NCBI GenBank assembly: GCA_030550555.1
Contig: JAUQPD010000035.1
Location: forward strand, 32,576-96,575
Direction: 5' to 3'
Origin: Thermodesulfobacteriota bacterium
Lineage (GTDB): Bacteria > Desulfobacterota > Thermodesulfobacteria > Thermodesulfobacteriales > Thermodesulfobacteriaceae
Length of the DNA stretch: 64,000 nucleotides
The notes below the pieces were generated by a model that was not told the origin of the DNA, made no database searches, and worked only from the letters and a program-made list of their open reading frames with translations. A program made the translations under genes and the position numbers. Shown one piece after another: positions 19,062 to 27,292 of the stretch (its first letter is position 1; each line of letters starts with the position of its first letter).

Positions 19062-19967
19062 CTACAATAGTGGTATTTCAAGTTTTCTTAGATGACTTTC
19101 TCTTTCACGCCAACCCTCAAGGGTTTTCACCCAAAGTTCTAAATAGATACGTTTATTTAGAAGAAACTCAAGTTCCTCTCTAGCAAGGGTGCCAATCTTC
19201 TTGAGCATTCTTCCGCCTTTACCAATTATTATACCCTTCTGAGAATCTCTCTCTACAAAAATTGTTGCCTGAATATGGAGCAGATTTTTTTCAGGGATTT
19301 CCTCTATGGAGTCAACCTTTACCGCAACCGCATAGGGAACCTCTTGATAGGTATTCATAAAGACCTTTTCTCTTATTATTTCCGCAATTAGGAGCTTTAA
19401 TGGTATATCTGTAACATATCCTGGGTCATAATAAAAAGGCCCCTCTGGAAGAATTTTTTCGAGCTCCTGAATAATTCTATCAAGCCCATCTCTCTCTAAA
19501 GCTGATACAGGGATTATTGCTGAAAAATCATAGGTTTTAGAAAAGTAATCAATAAGAGGTAACAGTTCATTTTTATTTTTAAGTAAATCTATCTTATTCA
19601 TCACAAGGATTGTAGGTTTTGAAGTTTGCTTGATAATCTCAAGTATTTTTTCCTCTTCAGGCACTCTATTGGTTACATCCATTACCCAGAGAATTGCGTC
19701 TACTTCCTCAAGAGCTTGTAAAGCTTGCCGAACCATGAGTTGATTAAATAGTGATTTAGCTTCATGAATACCAGGAGTATCTACAAAAATAATTTGAAGA
19801 TTATCCTTTGTATAGATACCTCTTATGTTAAAACGTGTGGTCTGTGGTTTTGGACTAACTATGGAAACCTTGGTTCCAAGAAGATTATTTAACAACGTTG
19901 ACTTACCCACATTTGGAAGACCAATAATTGCTACAATTCCAGATTTAGTCCCGGAAGTATTACTCAT
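19062..19967 (-). CDS. era: GTPase Era
   Basis: The 301-residue protein binds 16S rRNA and helps assemble the small ribosomal subunit. G motifs: GLPNVGKSTLLNNL (G1), QTTRFNIRGIYT (G2), DTPGIHEAKS (G3) and MNKIDLL (G4). The C-terminal KH domain shows IIGKGGRMLKKIGTLAREELE. Length and domain order are standard. It is convergent with lpxD with only 14 nt between them. Confidence 0.97.
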   Translation of the reverse strand: MSNTSGTKSGIVAIIGLPNVGKSTLLNNLLGTKVSIVSPKPQTTRFNIRGIYTKDNLQIIFVDTPGIHEAKSLFNQLMVRQALQALEEVDAILWVMDVTNRVPEEEKILEIIKQTSKPTILVMNKIDLLKNKNELLPLIDYFSKTYDFSAIIPVSALERDGLDRIIQELEKILPEGPFYYDPGYVTDIPLKLLIAEIIREKVFMNTYQEVPYAVAVKVDSIEEIPEKNLLHIQATIFVERDSQKGIIIGKGGRMLKKIGTLAREELEFLLNKRIYLELWVKTLEGWRERESHLRKLEIPLL

Positions 19968-20265
19968 ATCAATCTCCTCTTTTTGGATTTACTTTTATTG
20001 AACCTTTCAGTTCACTCTTACTCCTTACACTTTAAATCCTTACATTTATAAAATTTATATGTGACAAGTGTTGAGGATTCTAATTGTTTATCATTCAAAA
20101 GTTAATTCCCATTTCGTAATTTACAAGGGTTTTGATGTATTGCGGATCTGGTTATTTTGGTCATTTATGTTCCATTTTTATGAGAGAGCCTCTGTGAAAG
20201 GTGGGGTGTTAAACTTGAAGGTTTTGGGGTTTGGGGGTAGCTTTTAAGGCTTAGGGGAGGGGGCC
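19968..20265. other. Divergent intergenic region between era and the lactate permease
   Basis: About 300 nt without a gene. It holds AT-rich sequence suited to promoters for both sides. The right end is a G-rich leader (gggtagc, ggggaggggg) that supplies the ribosome site for the permease. I see no RNA gene or clear repeat. Confidence 0.5.
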
Positions 20266-21855
20266 TTGAGAGAGATTTGGCTAACTGAGATTGATCCTCT
20301 GAATAATCAGGTTCTGTCAAGTTTGGTCGCTTTAGTGCCAGTGGTTTTTCTTTTCTGGGCTATTCTATGGAAGAGGATGAGTTTATTAAAAGGGCTAATC
20401 TTTGCAAACCTTCTTGCCCTTCTACTTGCCCTTTTGGTTTTTCGAATGCCCTTTGATAAGGCAATTTTTTCTATTTTATATGGCATTCTCTTTGGGCTTT
20501 TTCCTATTTCCTACATTGTTCTTGGGGCTCTCTATTTTTTCAATCTTCTGAGCGTTTCAGGTAACTTCAACAATATTAGGACATCGATTACAGGGGTTTC
20601 TGAGGATCTGAGAGTTCAGGTTGTTCTAATTGCATTCTGTTTTGGATCTTTTCTTGAGTCAGCTTCAGGATTTGGAACTCCTGTTGCGGTTACCGTTGCT
20701 CTCCTGAAGGGACTTGGGCTTGATTTCAAACTTGCATCCACCGTTGCTCTTTTAGCGAATACCGCCTCAGTTGCCTTTGGAGCTCTTGGTATACCTGTAA
20801 TTGTCGGTGCTCAGGTATCAGATGTCCATTTAACAGAACTTACAAGACTTGTTGGAATCCAGATCGCACCCCTTAGTTTTCTAATACCTTTTTATCTTGT
20901 CTTCCTAATTTCAGGTTTTAGAGGAGTCTTTGAGCTTCTGCCTTTCCTTTTTGTGGTAGGCTCAGCCTATGCCCTTACAAAACTACTTGTTGCCTATTTT
21001 TTGGGACCATACTTGCCTGGTCTATTAGCCTCCCTTTCTGCAACAATTTTTGCTCTCCTTTATCTCAAATTAAAGGACAAAACTATAAACAATAGAACAA
21101 AGACATTAAAGTCAAAAATTGATTCCATTAAACCATGGAGCACAATTTTTATACTTTGTTTTTTTCTACTCTTTTGGGGGCTACAGAAAACAAGAGAATT
21201 TTTGGATGCACTTTTCTACGTTGAAATAGCAATACCAAGGATTCATAAGGAGATCCTCGATCCAGATGGCAATCTCAGAACTGCAATTTTTAAATTTAAC
21301 TTACTCAGCTCTGCGGGAAGTGCTCTAATCTTGTCCACCTTAATTTCTGCTCCGCTTCAGGGAGTTAATCTGAAAACTGCTTTTAAGACCCTAATTAACA
21401 CTGTAATTAGTTTAAGTAGACCCGTTTGTGTAATTTGTGCTGTTTTGGCCTTCGCATTTCTACTTAACTATTCAGGACTTGCCTTTTCCCTGGGTTTGCT
21501 TTTAGCCTACACAGGGCCTATCTTTCCTATTATTTCTGCCTTTCTTGGCTGGCTTGGAGTATTTCTTACAGGTTCAGATACTTCTTCTAATGCCTTGTTT
21601 GGCAAACTTCAGGCCTCTGCAGGAAGACTTTGTGGTATAGATCCAACTTTGGCTGTTGCCACAAACACTGTAGGAGGTGTTATGGGAAAAATGATTTCTC
21701 CTCAGTCCCTTGCAATTGCCTGTGCCTCCGCAGGAGCAACTGGCAAAGAACATGAGATTCTTAGATTAACTATAAAACATTCTGTTTTACTTACATTCTT
21801 AGTTGGGCTATATGCCCTATTGCTTACAAATTTTTTAAATAGTTTTTCTGGTTAA
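20266..21855 (+). CDS. lctP: L-lactate permease (LctP family)
   Basis: The 529-residue membrane protein has about 12-14 hydrophobic helices. Family motifs are present: FGSFLESASGFGTPVAVTVALL and, in the second half, GWLGVFLTGSDTSSNALFGKLQ followed by TVGGVMGKMISPQSLAIACA. It imports lactate or glycolate with protons. The start codon is TTG, chosen because a strong ribosome site (aggggaggggg) lies just before it. It ends 4 nt into the convergent FMN dehydrogenase gene, so transporter and likely oxidising enzyme are neighbours. Confidence 0.94.
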   Translation: MREIWLTEIDPLNNQVLSSLVALVPVVFLFWAILWKRMSLLKGLIFANLLALLLALLVFRMPFDKAIFSILYGILFGLFPISYIVLGALYFFNLLSVSGNFNNIRTSITGVSEDLRVQVVLIAFCFGSFLESASGFGTPVAVTVALLKGLGLDFKLASTVALLANTASVAFGALGIPVIVGAQVSDVHLTELTRLVGIQIAPLSFLIPFYLVFLISGFRGVFELLPFLFVVGSAYALTKLLVAYFLGPYLPGLLASLSATIFALLYLKLKDKTINNRTKTLKSKIDSIKPWSTIFILCFFLLFWGLQKTREFLDALFYVEIAIPRIHKEILDPDGNLRTAIFKFNLLSSAGSALILSTLISAPLQGVNLKTAFKTLINTVISLSRPVCVICAVLAFAFLLNYSGLAFSLGLLLAYTGPIFPIISAFLGWLGVFLTGSDTSSNALFGKLQASAGRLCGIDPTLAVATNTVGGVMGKMISPQSLAIACASAGATGKEHEILRLTIKHSVLLTFLVGLYALLLTNFLNSFSG

Positions 21856-22871
21856 GTTATCCTTATAATCTGTCTTGGGACCCTTTCAACAGAGGCAACA
21901 CCTGTTAAAAGCATAGCTTGAGTTAGTTCGTTTTTGAGACGTTGATAGAGAAGTTTGAGCCCTTCTCTACCACCTCCAAAAACTGCCATTATCACAGGTC
22001 TTCCTATTAACACTGCATCTGCTCCAAGGGCAAGGTATTTGAGCACATCAACTCCTGATCGCACTCCTCCATCTGCGAAGATTAGGAGTTTCCCTTTGAG
22101 TTCATCTGCAATTTCAGGAAGGACCTCTGCAGATCCCGGAGTATGATCCAAGACCCTTCCACCGTGGTTAGACACAACAATGGCTGAGACACCACATTCG
22201 TGAGCGATGCGAGCATCTTTTACGGTCATTATTCCTTTTAGTATAAATGGAAGACTTGTTGCCTTGACGAGTTCTTCTATCTGTTTTGGGGTTTTTGGTT
22301 CAACAGGCTGACCTTTAATAGCCATGGTGATGAGTCCAGCTCCATCTATATCTACACCCACTGCGAGAGCCCCTGCTTCTTCTGCTATGCGAATTCGCTT
22401 GATTATTTCCTCCTGGCTTCGGGGTTTGATGATGGCAATACCCTTACCTTGATGCTTCTTTATAGCTCTAATTCCACTTTCAAACATAGTGGGATCTGCT
22501 CCATCTCCAGTCCAGCCTATGGTGCCAGATATAAGAGATCCTGCAATTACTTCTTCAACGTATTCATCCTCTGTAAGAGCCCCTCCCATGTTATAGGTCG
22601 TCCCAGTAATCGGAGCAGACATTACAGGTAAGGATAGTTCTAAACCGAAAATCTCTAATGAAAGTTTGGGATTTTTTACTTCATGTAAGGCAGAAAGATT
22701 AAACTTTATCTTTTCTAAAGCTAAAATGTTTGCACGGAAAGAGGAACCTGATCCAATACCTCCCATTCCAGGGACTTCACCAGCACAGGCCACTCCATCA
22801 CATTTCGGACAGACCCTGCAGTAACCTCTAAGTTTTTCACGAGCAGATTTCAACACTTCTTGCCAATCCAT
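21852..22871 (-). CDS. FMN-dependent alpha-hydroxyacid dehydrogenase with Cys-rich N-terminus
   Basis: A TIM-barrel flavoprotein of the lactate/glycolate oxidase family, about 339 residues from the inner Met (MDWQEVLKSAREKL); a Met at 22898 is an alternative. Substrate and FMN motifs are seen: PVMSAPITGTTYN, LKGIMTVKDARIA (FMN Lys), VSNHGGRVLDH (catalytic His and Arg), FADGGVRSGVDVLKYLALGAD and IGRPV. The N-terminal CRVCPKCDGVACAGEVPGMGG has four Cys, not found in the classical aerobic enzymes. The convergent lactate permease suggests lactate oxidation, with electrons perhaps going to a quinone or ferredoxin-type acceptor. Confidence 0.85.
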   Translation of the reverse strand: MDWQEVLKSAREKLRGYCRVCPKCDGVACAGEVPGMGGIGSGSSFRANILALEKIKFNLSALHEVKNPKLSLEIFGLELSLPVMSAPITGTTYNMGGALTEDEYVEEVIAGSLISGTIGWTGDGADPTMFESGIRAIKKHQGKGIAIIKPRSQEEIIKRIRIAEEAGALAVGVDIDGAGLITMAIKGQPVEPKTPKQIEELVKATSLPFILKGIMTVKDARIAHECGVSAIVVSNHGGRVLDHTPGSAEVLPEIADELKGKLLIFADGGVRSGVDVLKYLALGADAVLIGRPVIMAVFGGGREGLKLLYQRLKNELTQAMLLTGVASVERVPRQIIRIT

Positions 22872-22898
22872 TAAAAGCCCTCCTGAGTCTATCATCAA

Positions 22899-23141
22899 AA
22901 AAGTCCTCTCCTTTCAAGATTAACAAAATTTTTAGATCTTTTAGGTCTTGGAGCAAACTTTCACAAGCTCATTACTAAAAGGATCTCTGGTCTTGGCCTG
23001 CACATGATATAAGGTATCCACAGCTCTAACCTACTAAGTTTAGAATCCTCCTTGTCCGGTCCAAAGACTTGCCGATTGAGTTTCTCAATGGGATATTCCT
23101 TTAAGCTCGTAACTTTGGGTTATTTTAGGTGGATCTGGCTC
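22899..23141. other. Intergenic region with no recognised gene
   Basis: Between the FMN dehydrogenase and the tRNA. On the minus strand an open stretch of about 50 codons ends at 22961, but it has no ATG/GTG/TTG start with a ribosome site and matches nothing I know. Otherwise no feature is seen. Confidence 0.4.
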
Positions 23142-23171
23142 TTGACAAAGGAGATAACGCAATTAATATTA
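23142..23171 (+). promoter_or_regulatory. Promoter of the tRNA(CAU) gene
   Basis: A consensus -35 TTGACA (23142-23147) is followed after about 17-18 nt by an AT-rich -10 (AATATT/ATATTA). The tRNA 5' end at 23189 is about 15-20 nt downstream. Confidence 0.6.
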
Positions 23172-23188
23172 TATTTAGCTTCTAAGGT

Positions 23189-23262
23189 GGGCCCGTAGCT
23201 CAGTTGGTTAGAGCCACCGGCTCATAACCGGAAGGTCCCAGGTTCGAGTCCTGGCGGGCCCA
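23189..23262 (+). tRNA. tRNA with CAU anticodon (likely elongator Met; Ile2 possible)
   Basis: A 74-nt cloverleaf: acceptor GGGCCCG with CGGGCCC, discriminator A, D arm with AGTTGGTTA, anticodon loop CTCATAA, and T arm CCAGG-TTCGAGT-CCTGG. CCA is not encoded, unlike the tRNA-Sec. The D arm and loop resemble elongator tRNA-Met. A CAU tRNA could also be the lysidine-modified Ile2 species, which sequence alone does not decide. The formyl-Met initiator is excluded because the first acceptor pair (G-C) is matched. Confidence 0.92.
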
Positions 23263-23271
23263 TTAACCTCT

Positions 23272-24075
23272 ATGTCTATTAAAGTCGGAGATATTCTCAA
23301 TTTACTAGAGACCTTAGCTCCAAGTTTTATTGCTGAACCAAATGACTCTAATGGCCTTCAAATTGGCTCAAACACATCAGACATAAGAGGTATTCTTCTT
23401 ACTATTGATCTTACTTCAAAGGTTCTTAAATACGCAATTGAAAATAACTATAACCTCATAATTTCTCACCATCCCCTCATCTATCAACCTCTAAAAAGAA
23501 TAGAGAAGGAAACCTATATAGGAAAGATTATTTATCAGGCAATCTCTAATGATCTAAATATAATTTCGTGGCATACTCCATTTGATAAGGTATCCTGGGG
23601 TGTAAGTTCAGCCCTTGTAAGAGAATTAGGTTGGAAATATGAGGAGTTTATCCTCACTGAAAGAGGGGAATTTGGGTTAGGTAGAGTGGTAAAATTTGAA
23701 AGTTATGTTAAACTCCATAGCCTTGCAAAGGAGATTGCTGAAAAGTTAAAGACCTGGGTAATGATAGTCGGAGACCCGAGTAGTGAAATTGATAAATTAG
23801 GTGTCTGTGGAGGCTCTGGTGGCCATCTCAAAAAAACTCTTCACTCTAAGGGCATTACTACGCTTCTCACATCAGATGTTAAGTATCATCTTGCAAGGGA
23901 GTCGGAAGAAGAGGGATTTAATTTTCTCATAATTGATCACGGAATAGGAGAATCACTCTTTCTAAAAGAACTCAAGATTAAAATTGAAGAATTTTTAAGA
24001 GATAGAGACCCATTAATTCCTGTTGATACATTTTATCACGAAAGTCCCTATAAAATTATATTTAAGGGGGATTGA
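23272..24075 (+). CDS. Nif3-like dinuclear metal centre protein
   Basis: The 267-residue protein has the family metal ligands: ISHHPLIYQPLKR in the first half and the C-terminal DHGIGESLFL, with the glycine-rich GVCGGSGGHLKK block and SWHTPFDKVSWGVSSALV. Members form hexamers with a two-metal site and are sometimes annotated as GTP cyclohydrolase-like, though function is unsettled. It starts 9 nt after the tRNA, and overlaps nothing; the zinc-ribbon coiled-coil gene starts 1 nt after its stop, the usual partner gene in many bacteria. Confidence 0.9.
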   Translation: MSIKVGDILNLLETLAPSFIAEPNDSNGLQIGSNTSDIRGILLTIDLTSKVLKYAIENNYNLIISHHPLIYQPLKRIEKETYIGKIIYQAISNDLNIISWHTPFDKVSWGVSSALVRELGWKYEEFILTERGEFGLGRVVKFESYVKLHSLAKEIAEKLKTWVMIVGDPSSEIDKLGVCGGSGGHLKKTLHSKGITTLLTSDVKYHLARESEEEGFNFLIIDHGIGESLFLKELKIKIEEFLRDRDPLIPVDTFYHESPYKIIFKGD

Positions 24076-24076
24076 T

Positions 24077-24823
24077 ATGCAGGAAGATATCGCACGTCTT
24101 ATAGAATTACAAAAATATGATCTTGAGATCTTAAGACTAGAGAGGGCAATGGCAGAAATCCCCCAGAGTCTTCAAAAGGCCAAAAAGGATAGTGAGATAT
24201 TGGCAGAAAAATTAGGAATCCTTCAAAAAAGTCTTGAAGAAAAAGAGAAACAGAAGCGTCTCTTTGAAGAGGAGCTTCAAGAGGAACAAAAGCGTCTTAA
24301 GCAAACTCAAGCTAGACTTACCCAAATCAGAGGCTCCCGTGAATACCAAGTTCTTCTAAAGGAACTTGAAGAGACAAAGAAAACCATCAAACAAAAGGAA
24401 GATGAAATTCTCAAAATGATGGAAGAGATTGAGGCTTTGCAAAAAGAAAAGGAGCGTATTGAGAAGGAGCTTGAAGAGACACAAAAAATCTTTGAAGAAG
24501 AAAAGCAAAGATTTGAAGAATACTGTAGAGCCCTAGAAGAGGAAAAGAAGCGTTTTGAAGAAAAGAGGATGCAAATAGCTTCAAGGATCTCAACACAAAT
24601 CCTCAAGAAATACGAGCTCATTGCTAAGAAAAAGGGAGGTATTGGTATTGCAGGAGTAAAGGCAGGAATTTGTGAAGGTTGCTACATGGCAATACCTCCT
24701 CAGCTTTACAATGAACTTCAAAAGGACAATCGCTACTATGAATGTCCCCACTGCAAGAGATTAATCTACTTCAAAGACAAATATCAGCCTGAGGAGAAGG
24801 AACAAACTCCAGAAAAGGCCTAA
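24077..24823 (+). CDS. Coiled-coil protein with C-terminal C4 zinc ribbon (CT398-like)
   Basis: From the start MQEDIARLIELQKYDLEI the 248-residue protein is a helical hairpin of Glu/Lys-rich coiled coil to about residue 180, including the conserved turn QIRGSREYQVLLKELEETKK. It ends with a zinc ribbon: GICEGCYMAIPPQLYNEL then CPHCKRLIYF. It has the standard arrangement for this family, which is usually next to nif3 genes as here. The family is thought to act in RNA or envelope processes; its role is not established. The ribosome site aagggg lies just before the ATG. Confidence 0.87.
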   Translation: MQEDIARLIELQKYDLEILRLERAMAEIPQSLQKAKKDSEILAEKLGILQKSLEEKEKQKRLFEEELQEEQKRLKQTQARLTQIRGSREYQVLLKELEETKKTIKQKEDEILKMMEEIEALQKEKERIEKELEETQKIFEEEKQRFEEYCRALEEEKKRFEEKRMQIASRISTQILKKYELIAKKKGGIGIAGVKAGICEGCYMAIPPQLYNELQKDNRYYECPHCKRLIYFKDKYQPEEKEQTPEKA

Positions 24824-24836
24824 AAATTCTCTTCTA

Positions 24837-25469
24837 ATGTATATCAAATTTCCCTCTGATCCACAAGAGCAGGAGAAGATTCTAAGGGAGATTAGTAGGC
24901 TCCTTTCGGAGGACAAAGTAGGAGCAATTCCAACAGAGACAATCTATGGACTTGCCTGTAATCCCTTTTCAGAGAGAGCCCTTGAAAGACTATTCCAATT
25001 AAAACAGCGAGAACACAACAAACCCATCTTACTTCTTCTTGGCAAGATGGAAGATCTTTCCCTTGTGGTCAAATGTATTCCACCTAAAGCTTACAAACTT
25101 ATGAAGCGTTTTTGGCCAGGTCCCTTAACTATTGTGCTTCCTGCAAGGAGATCTCTTCCCAAACTCCTCACAGGTGGGCTTGACACCATTGGAGTTAGAC
25201 TTACATCAAGTGATATCGCTAGGAGTATAGCGAGGACTTTTGGGAAACCGATTACTGGAACAAGTGCCAACATCAGCGGTGAACCTCCTTGTAGAAGTGC
25301 ACAAGAGGTGCTTAAGGTATTTCCAAATATTGATTTTGTTGTTGATGGAGGTGAAAGTAAAAGTTTAACTCCTTCAACGGTGGTGGAAATTATAGACAAT
25401 GAGGTTAAACTTATTAGAGAAGGAGTGATAGCTTTTACAGAAATTCTTCGGGTCTTAGAAGAGGAATAG
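24837..25469 (+). CDS. tsaC: Threonylcarbamoyl-AMP synthase (Sua5/YrdC/TsaC)
   Basis: The 210-residue protein makes threonylcarbamoyl-AMP for the t6A37 tRNA modification. Motifs: GAIPTETIYGLACNPF, LKQREHNKPILLL, WPGPLTIVLPA, GVRLTSSDIAR, TGTSANISGEPP and STVVEI. It has the short YrdC form without a Sua5 C-terminal domain. It lies in the Nif3-to-folE2 run and is directly joined to the CooC-like gene (stop and next start adjoin). Confidence 0.94.
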   Translation: MYIKFPSDPQEQEKILREISRLLSEDKVGAIPTETIYGLACNPFSERALERLFQLKQREHNKPILLLLGKMEDLSLVVKCIPPKAYKLMKRFWPGPLTIVLPARRSLPKLLTGGLDTIGVRLTSSDIARSIARTFGKPITGTSANISGEPPCRSAQEVLKVFPNIDFVVDGGESKSLTPSTVVEIIDNEVKLIREGVIAFTEILRVLEEE

Positions 25470-26216
25470 GTGAAGATAGCAGTTAGTGGTAAAGGGGGAG
25501 TTGGGAAAAGTTCCCTCGCCTCCCTTCTCATTCTGGCCTATTTAGAGAGGGGATTTAAGGTCCTTGCCATTGATGCGGATCCCAGTCCTCATCTTGCTCG
25601 CTTACTTGAAGTCCAGGGAGAAATAACTCCTATCGCGGAGATGACAGATCTGCTTGCAGAGCGAGCTCAAAAGTCAGGTCCTTATTATACACTCAATCCC
25701 AGGGTTGAGGATCTTCCAGAGAAATTCATGACAATTAAAGATGGATTAAAGCTTATGGTCCTAGGGGCTATAAAGAGTGCAGGCACTGGTTGTGCCTGTC
25801 CTGAACAGACAGTGCTTAGGCGTCTTCTAACATATCTCTTGCTAACTGCCCAAGAAGTTGTCATTGTTGATATGGAGGCAGGAGTGGAACATTTTGGAAG
25901 AGGAACTGTTGCACCTATTGATGTCCTTTTTGTGATAACTCAACCATTTAGAGGAAGTATTGAGACCACAAAACAGATTCTAAAACTTGCAGAAGAATTA
26001 AATTTAAAGAATGTGTTAGTGATTGGAAACAAGGTTAAAGAATCACAAGAAAATCTATTGAAAGACGAATTTGGGGAGAGATTCATAATTTCTTTTCCGC
26101 CCGATGAAGAAATTGAAAGAAGAGAGCTTGAAGGAAGGGGATTGTGGGATTACAGGGGGCAATTATTTCAGAAAGCTCTGGAGTTGGTAGACTTTGTTGA
26201 GGATCTCAGAAAGTGA
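25470..26216 (+). CDS. CooC/MinD-like P-loop ATPase
   Basis: The 248-residue protein (GTG start) has a deviant Walker A MKIAVSGKGGVGKSSLASLL, a switch region AIDADPSPHLARLL, the pair CACPEQTV (Cys-x-Cys) used for metal or dimer contact in CooC-type ATPases, and VIVDMEAGVEHFGRGT. This set is typical of CODH/ACS nickel-insertion ATPases. No carbon monoxide dehydrogenase gene is in the window, so the client is unknown. The stop overlaps the folE2 start by 4 nt. Confidence 0.87.
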   Translation: MKIAVSGKGGVGKSSLASLLILAYLERGFKVLAIDADPSPHLARLLEVQGEITPIAEMTDLLAERAQKSGPYYTLNPRVEDLPEKFMTIKDGLKLMVLGAIKSAGTGCACPEQTVLRRLLTYLLLTAQEVVIVDMEAGVEHFGRGTVAPIDVLFVITQPFRGSIETTKQILKLAEELNLKNVLVIGNKVKESQENLLKDEFGERFIISFPPDEEIERRELEGRGLWDYRGQLFQKALELVDFVEDLRK

Positions 26217-27043
26217 AGTCTCGAAAACAAAAACTTCCTGATATTCAGAGTTCACCTCCTGAACAGGAACTTCCAATCGAGAAAGTCGGAATCAAAAATC
26301 TTCGTTATCCCATAAGAGTCTTAGATAGATCAAAGGGATATCAACATACAGTTGGGGAATTCAACTTATATGTGGACCTGCCTGCTCACTTCAAAGGGAC
26401 TCATATGAGTAGATTCATAGAGGTATTGAATGAGTTTAGAGATGAGGTTCATGTAAAGAATATATCTCAAATTCTAAAAAAACTAAAAAAACGCCTTAAT
26501 GCCAGGTCAGCCCACTTAGAAGTTTTTTTTCCCTATTTCATTGAGAAAAAAGCTCCTGTTTCAGGTATTTCATCACTAATGGAATATCAGGCTTTTATGT
26601 TGGCAAGCCTCTTAGAGAGCGAAGAGGACCTCATCCTTGGAGTAAAGGTTCCTGTCATGACTCTCTGCCCCTGCTCTAAGAGTATTAGTCAATATGGAGC
26701 TCATAATCAAAGAGGAATTGTAACAATTGCAGTTAGAAGTAGGAAATTTATCTGGCTTGAAGAGTTGATTGAGATTGCTGAAGAAAGTGCTTCCTCTCCA
26801 GTATATCCTCTTCTCAAGAGACCTGATGAAAAATTTGTTACTGAAAGGGCTTACGAAAATCCTAAGTTTGTTGAGGATGTAGTAAGAGATGTATCAAATA
26901 GACTACTTAGTAGAGAGGGTATTTATTGGTTTCAAGTAGAAGCTGAAAATATGGAATCTATTCATGGACATAATGCCTATGCTTGTATATGCTACCCCTT
27001 TAAGAATTATTCTTCTTCCTCAGAAAGTTCAATTTCTAAATAA
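26213..27043 (+). CDS. folE2: GTP cyclohydrolase I type 2 (FolE2/MptA family)
   Basis: The 276-residue protein converts GTP to dihydroneopterin triphosphate, entry to folate synthesis. The family motif TLCPCSKSISQYGAHNQRG carries the metal-site Cys and His; AEVFFPYFIEKKAPVSG and ENMESIHGHNAYA are also conserved. FolE2 is metal-flexible and unrelated in sequence to FolE1. The start is a GTG overlapping the CooC-like stop. Its last 37 nt overlap the convergent zinc-ribbon gene. Confidence 0.93.
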   Translation: MKSRKQKLPDIQSSPPEQELPIEKVGIKNLRYPIRVLDRSKGYQHTVGEFNLYVDLPAHFKGTHMSRFIEVLNEFRDEVHVKNISQILKKLKKRLNARSAHLEVFFPYFIEKKAPVSGISSLMEYQAFMLASLLESEEDLILGVKVPVMTLCPCSKSISQYGAHNQRGIVTIAVRSRKFIWLEELIEIAEESASSPVYPLLKRPDEKFVTERAYENPKFVEDVVRDVSNRLLSREGIYWFQVEAENMESIHGHNAYACICYPFKNYSSSSESSISK

Positions 27044-27231
27044 GAAAATCCACATTCATAACATTTAACATCTAATGTATTATCAATAAGAGCTACATAA
27101 ATTGTTTCAGCCCCACACTCTTTGCAGGGAGCTTTTATTTGTTCTTCCTCAAGAGTTTGAAGGATTTCTTCTTTGATATCTTCGGGTATATCCGGATCGA
27201 AGACGACTTTCATAGGGCCTCCAGAAGACAT
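27007..27231 (-). CDS. Small zinc-ribbon protein
   Basis: A 74-residue acidic protein with CKECGAETIYVALIDNT and CYECGFSYLEIEL, two CxxC pairs forming a zinc ribbon, and an acidic tail (LSEEEE). The N-terminal half (PDIPEDIKEEILQTLEEE) is helical. Function unknown. Its 3' end overlaps folE2 on the other strand. The inner Met (MKVVFDPDIP) is an alternative start. Confidence 0.7.
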   Translation of the reverse strand: MSSGGPMKVVFDPDIPEDIKEEILQTLEEEQIKAPCKECGAETIYVALIDNTLDVKCYECGFSYLEIELSEEEE

Positions 27232-27292
27232 TGTTTAGATAAAATTTTAACAAGAAAAGAGGATTTTGTAAAGAGAGAAAGGTAAAAAATTT

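Noticed and set aside
22961-23120. Minus-strand open stretch between the FMN dehydrogenase and the tRNA
   Set aside because: No start codon with ribosome site and no family match; too short to call a gene.
24023-24076. Upstream start of the coiled-coil zinc-ribbon gene inside the Nif3-like gene
   Set aside because: The added residues are hydrophobic and foreign to the family; the Met at 24077 has a ribosome site.
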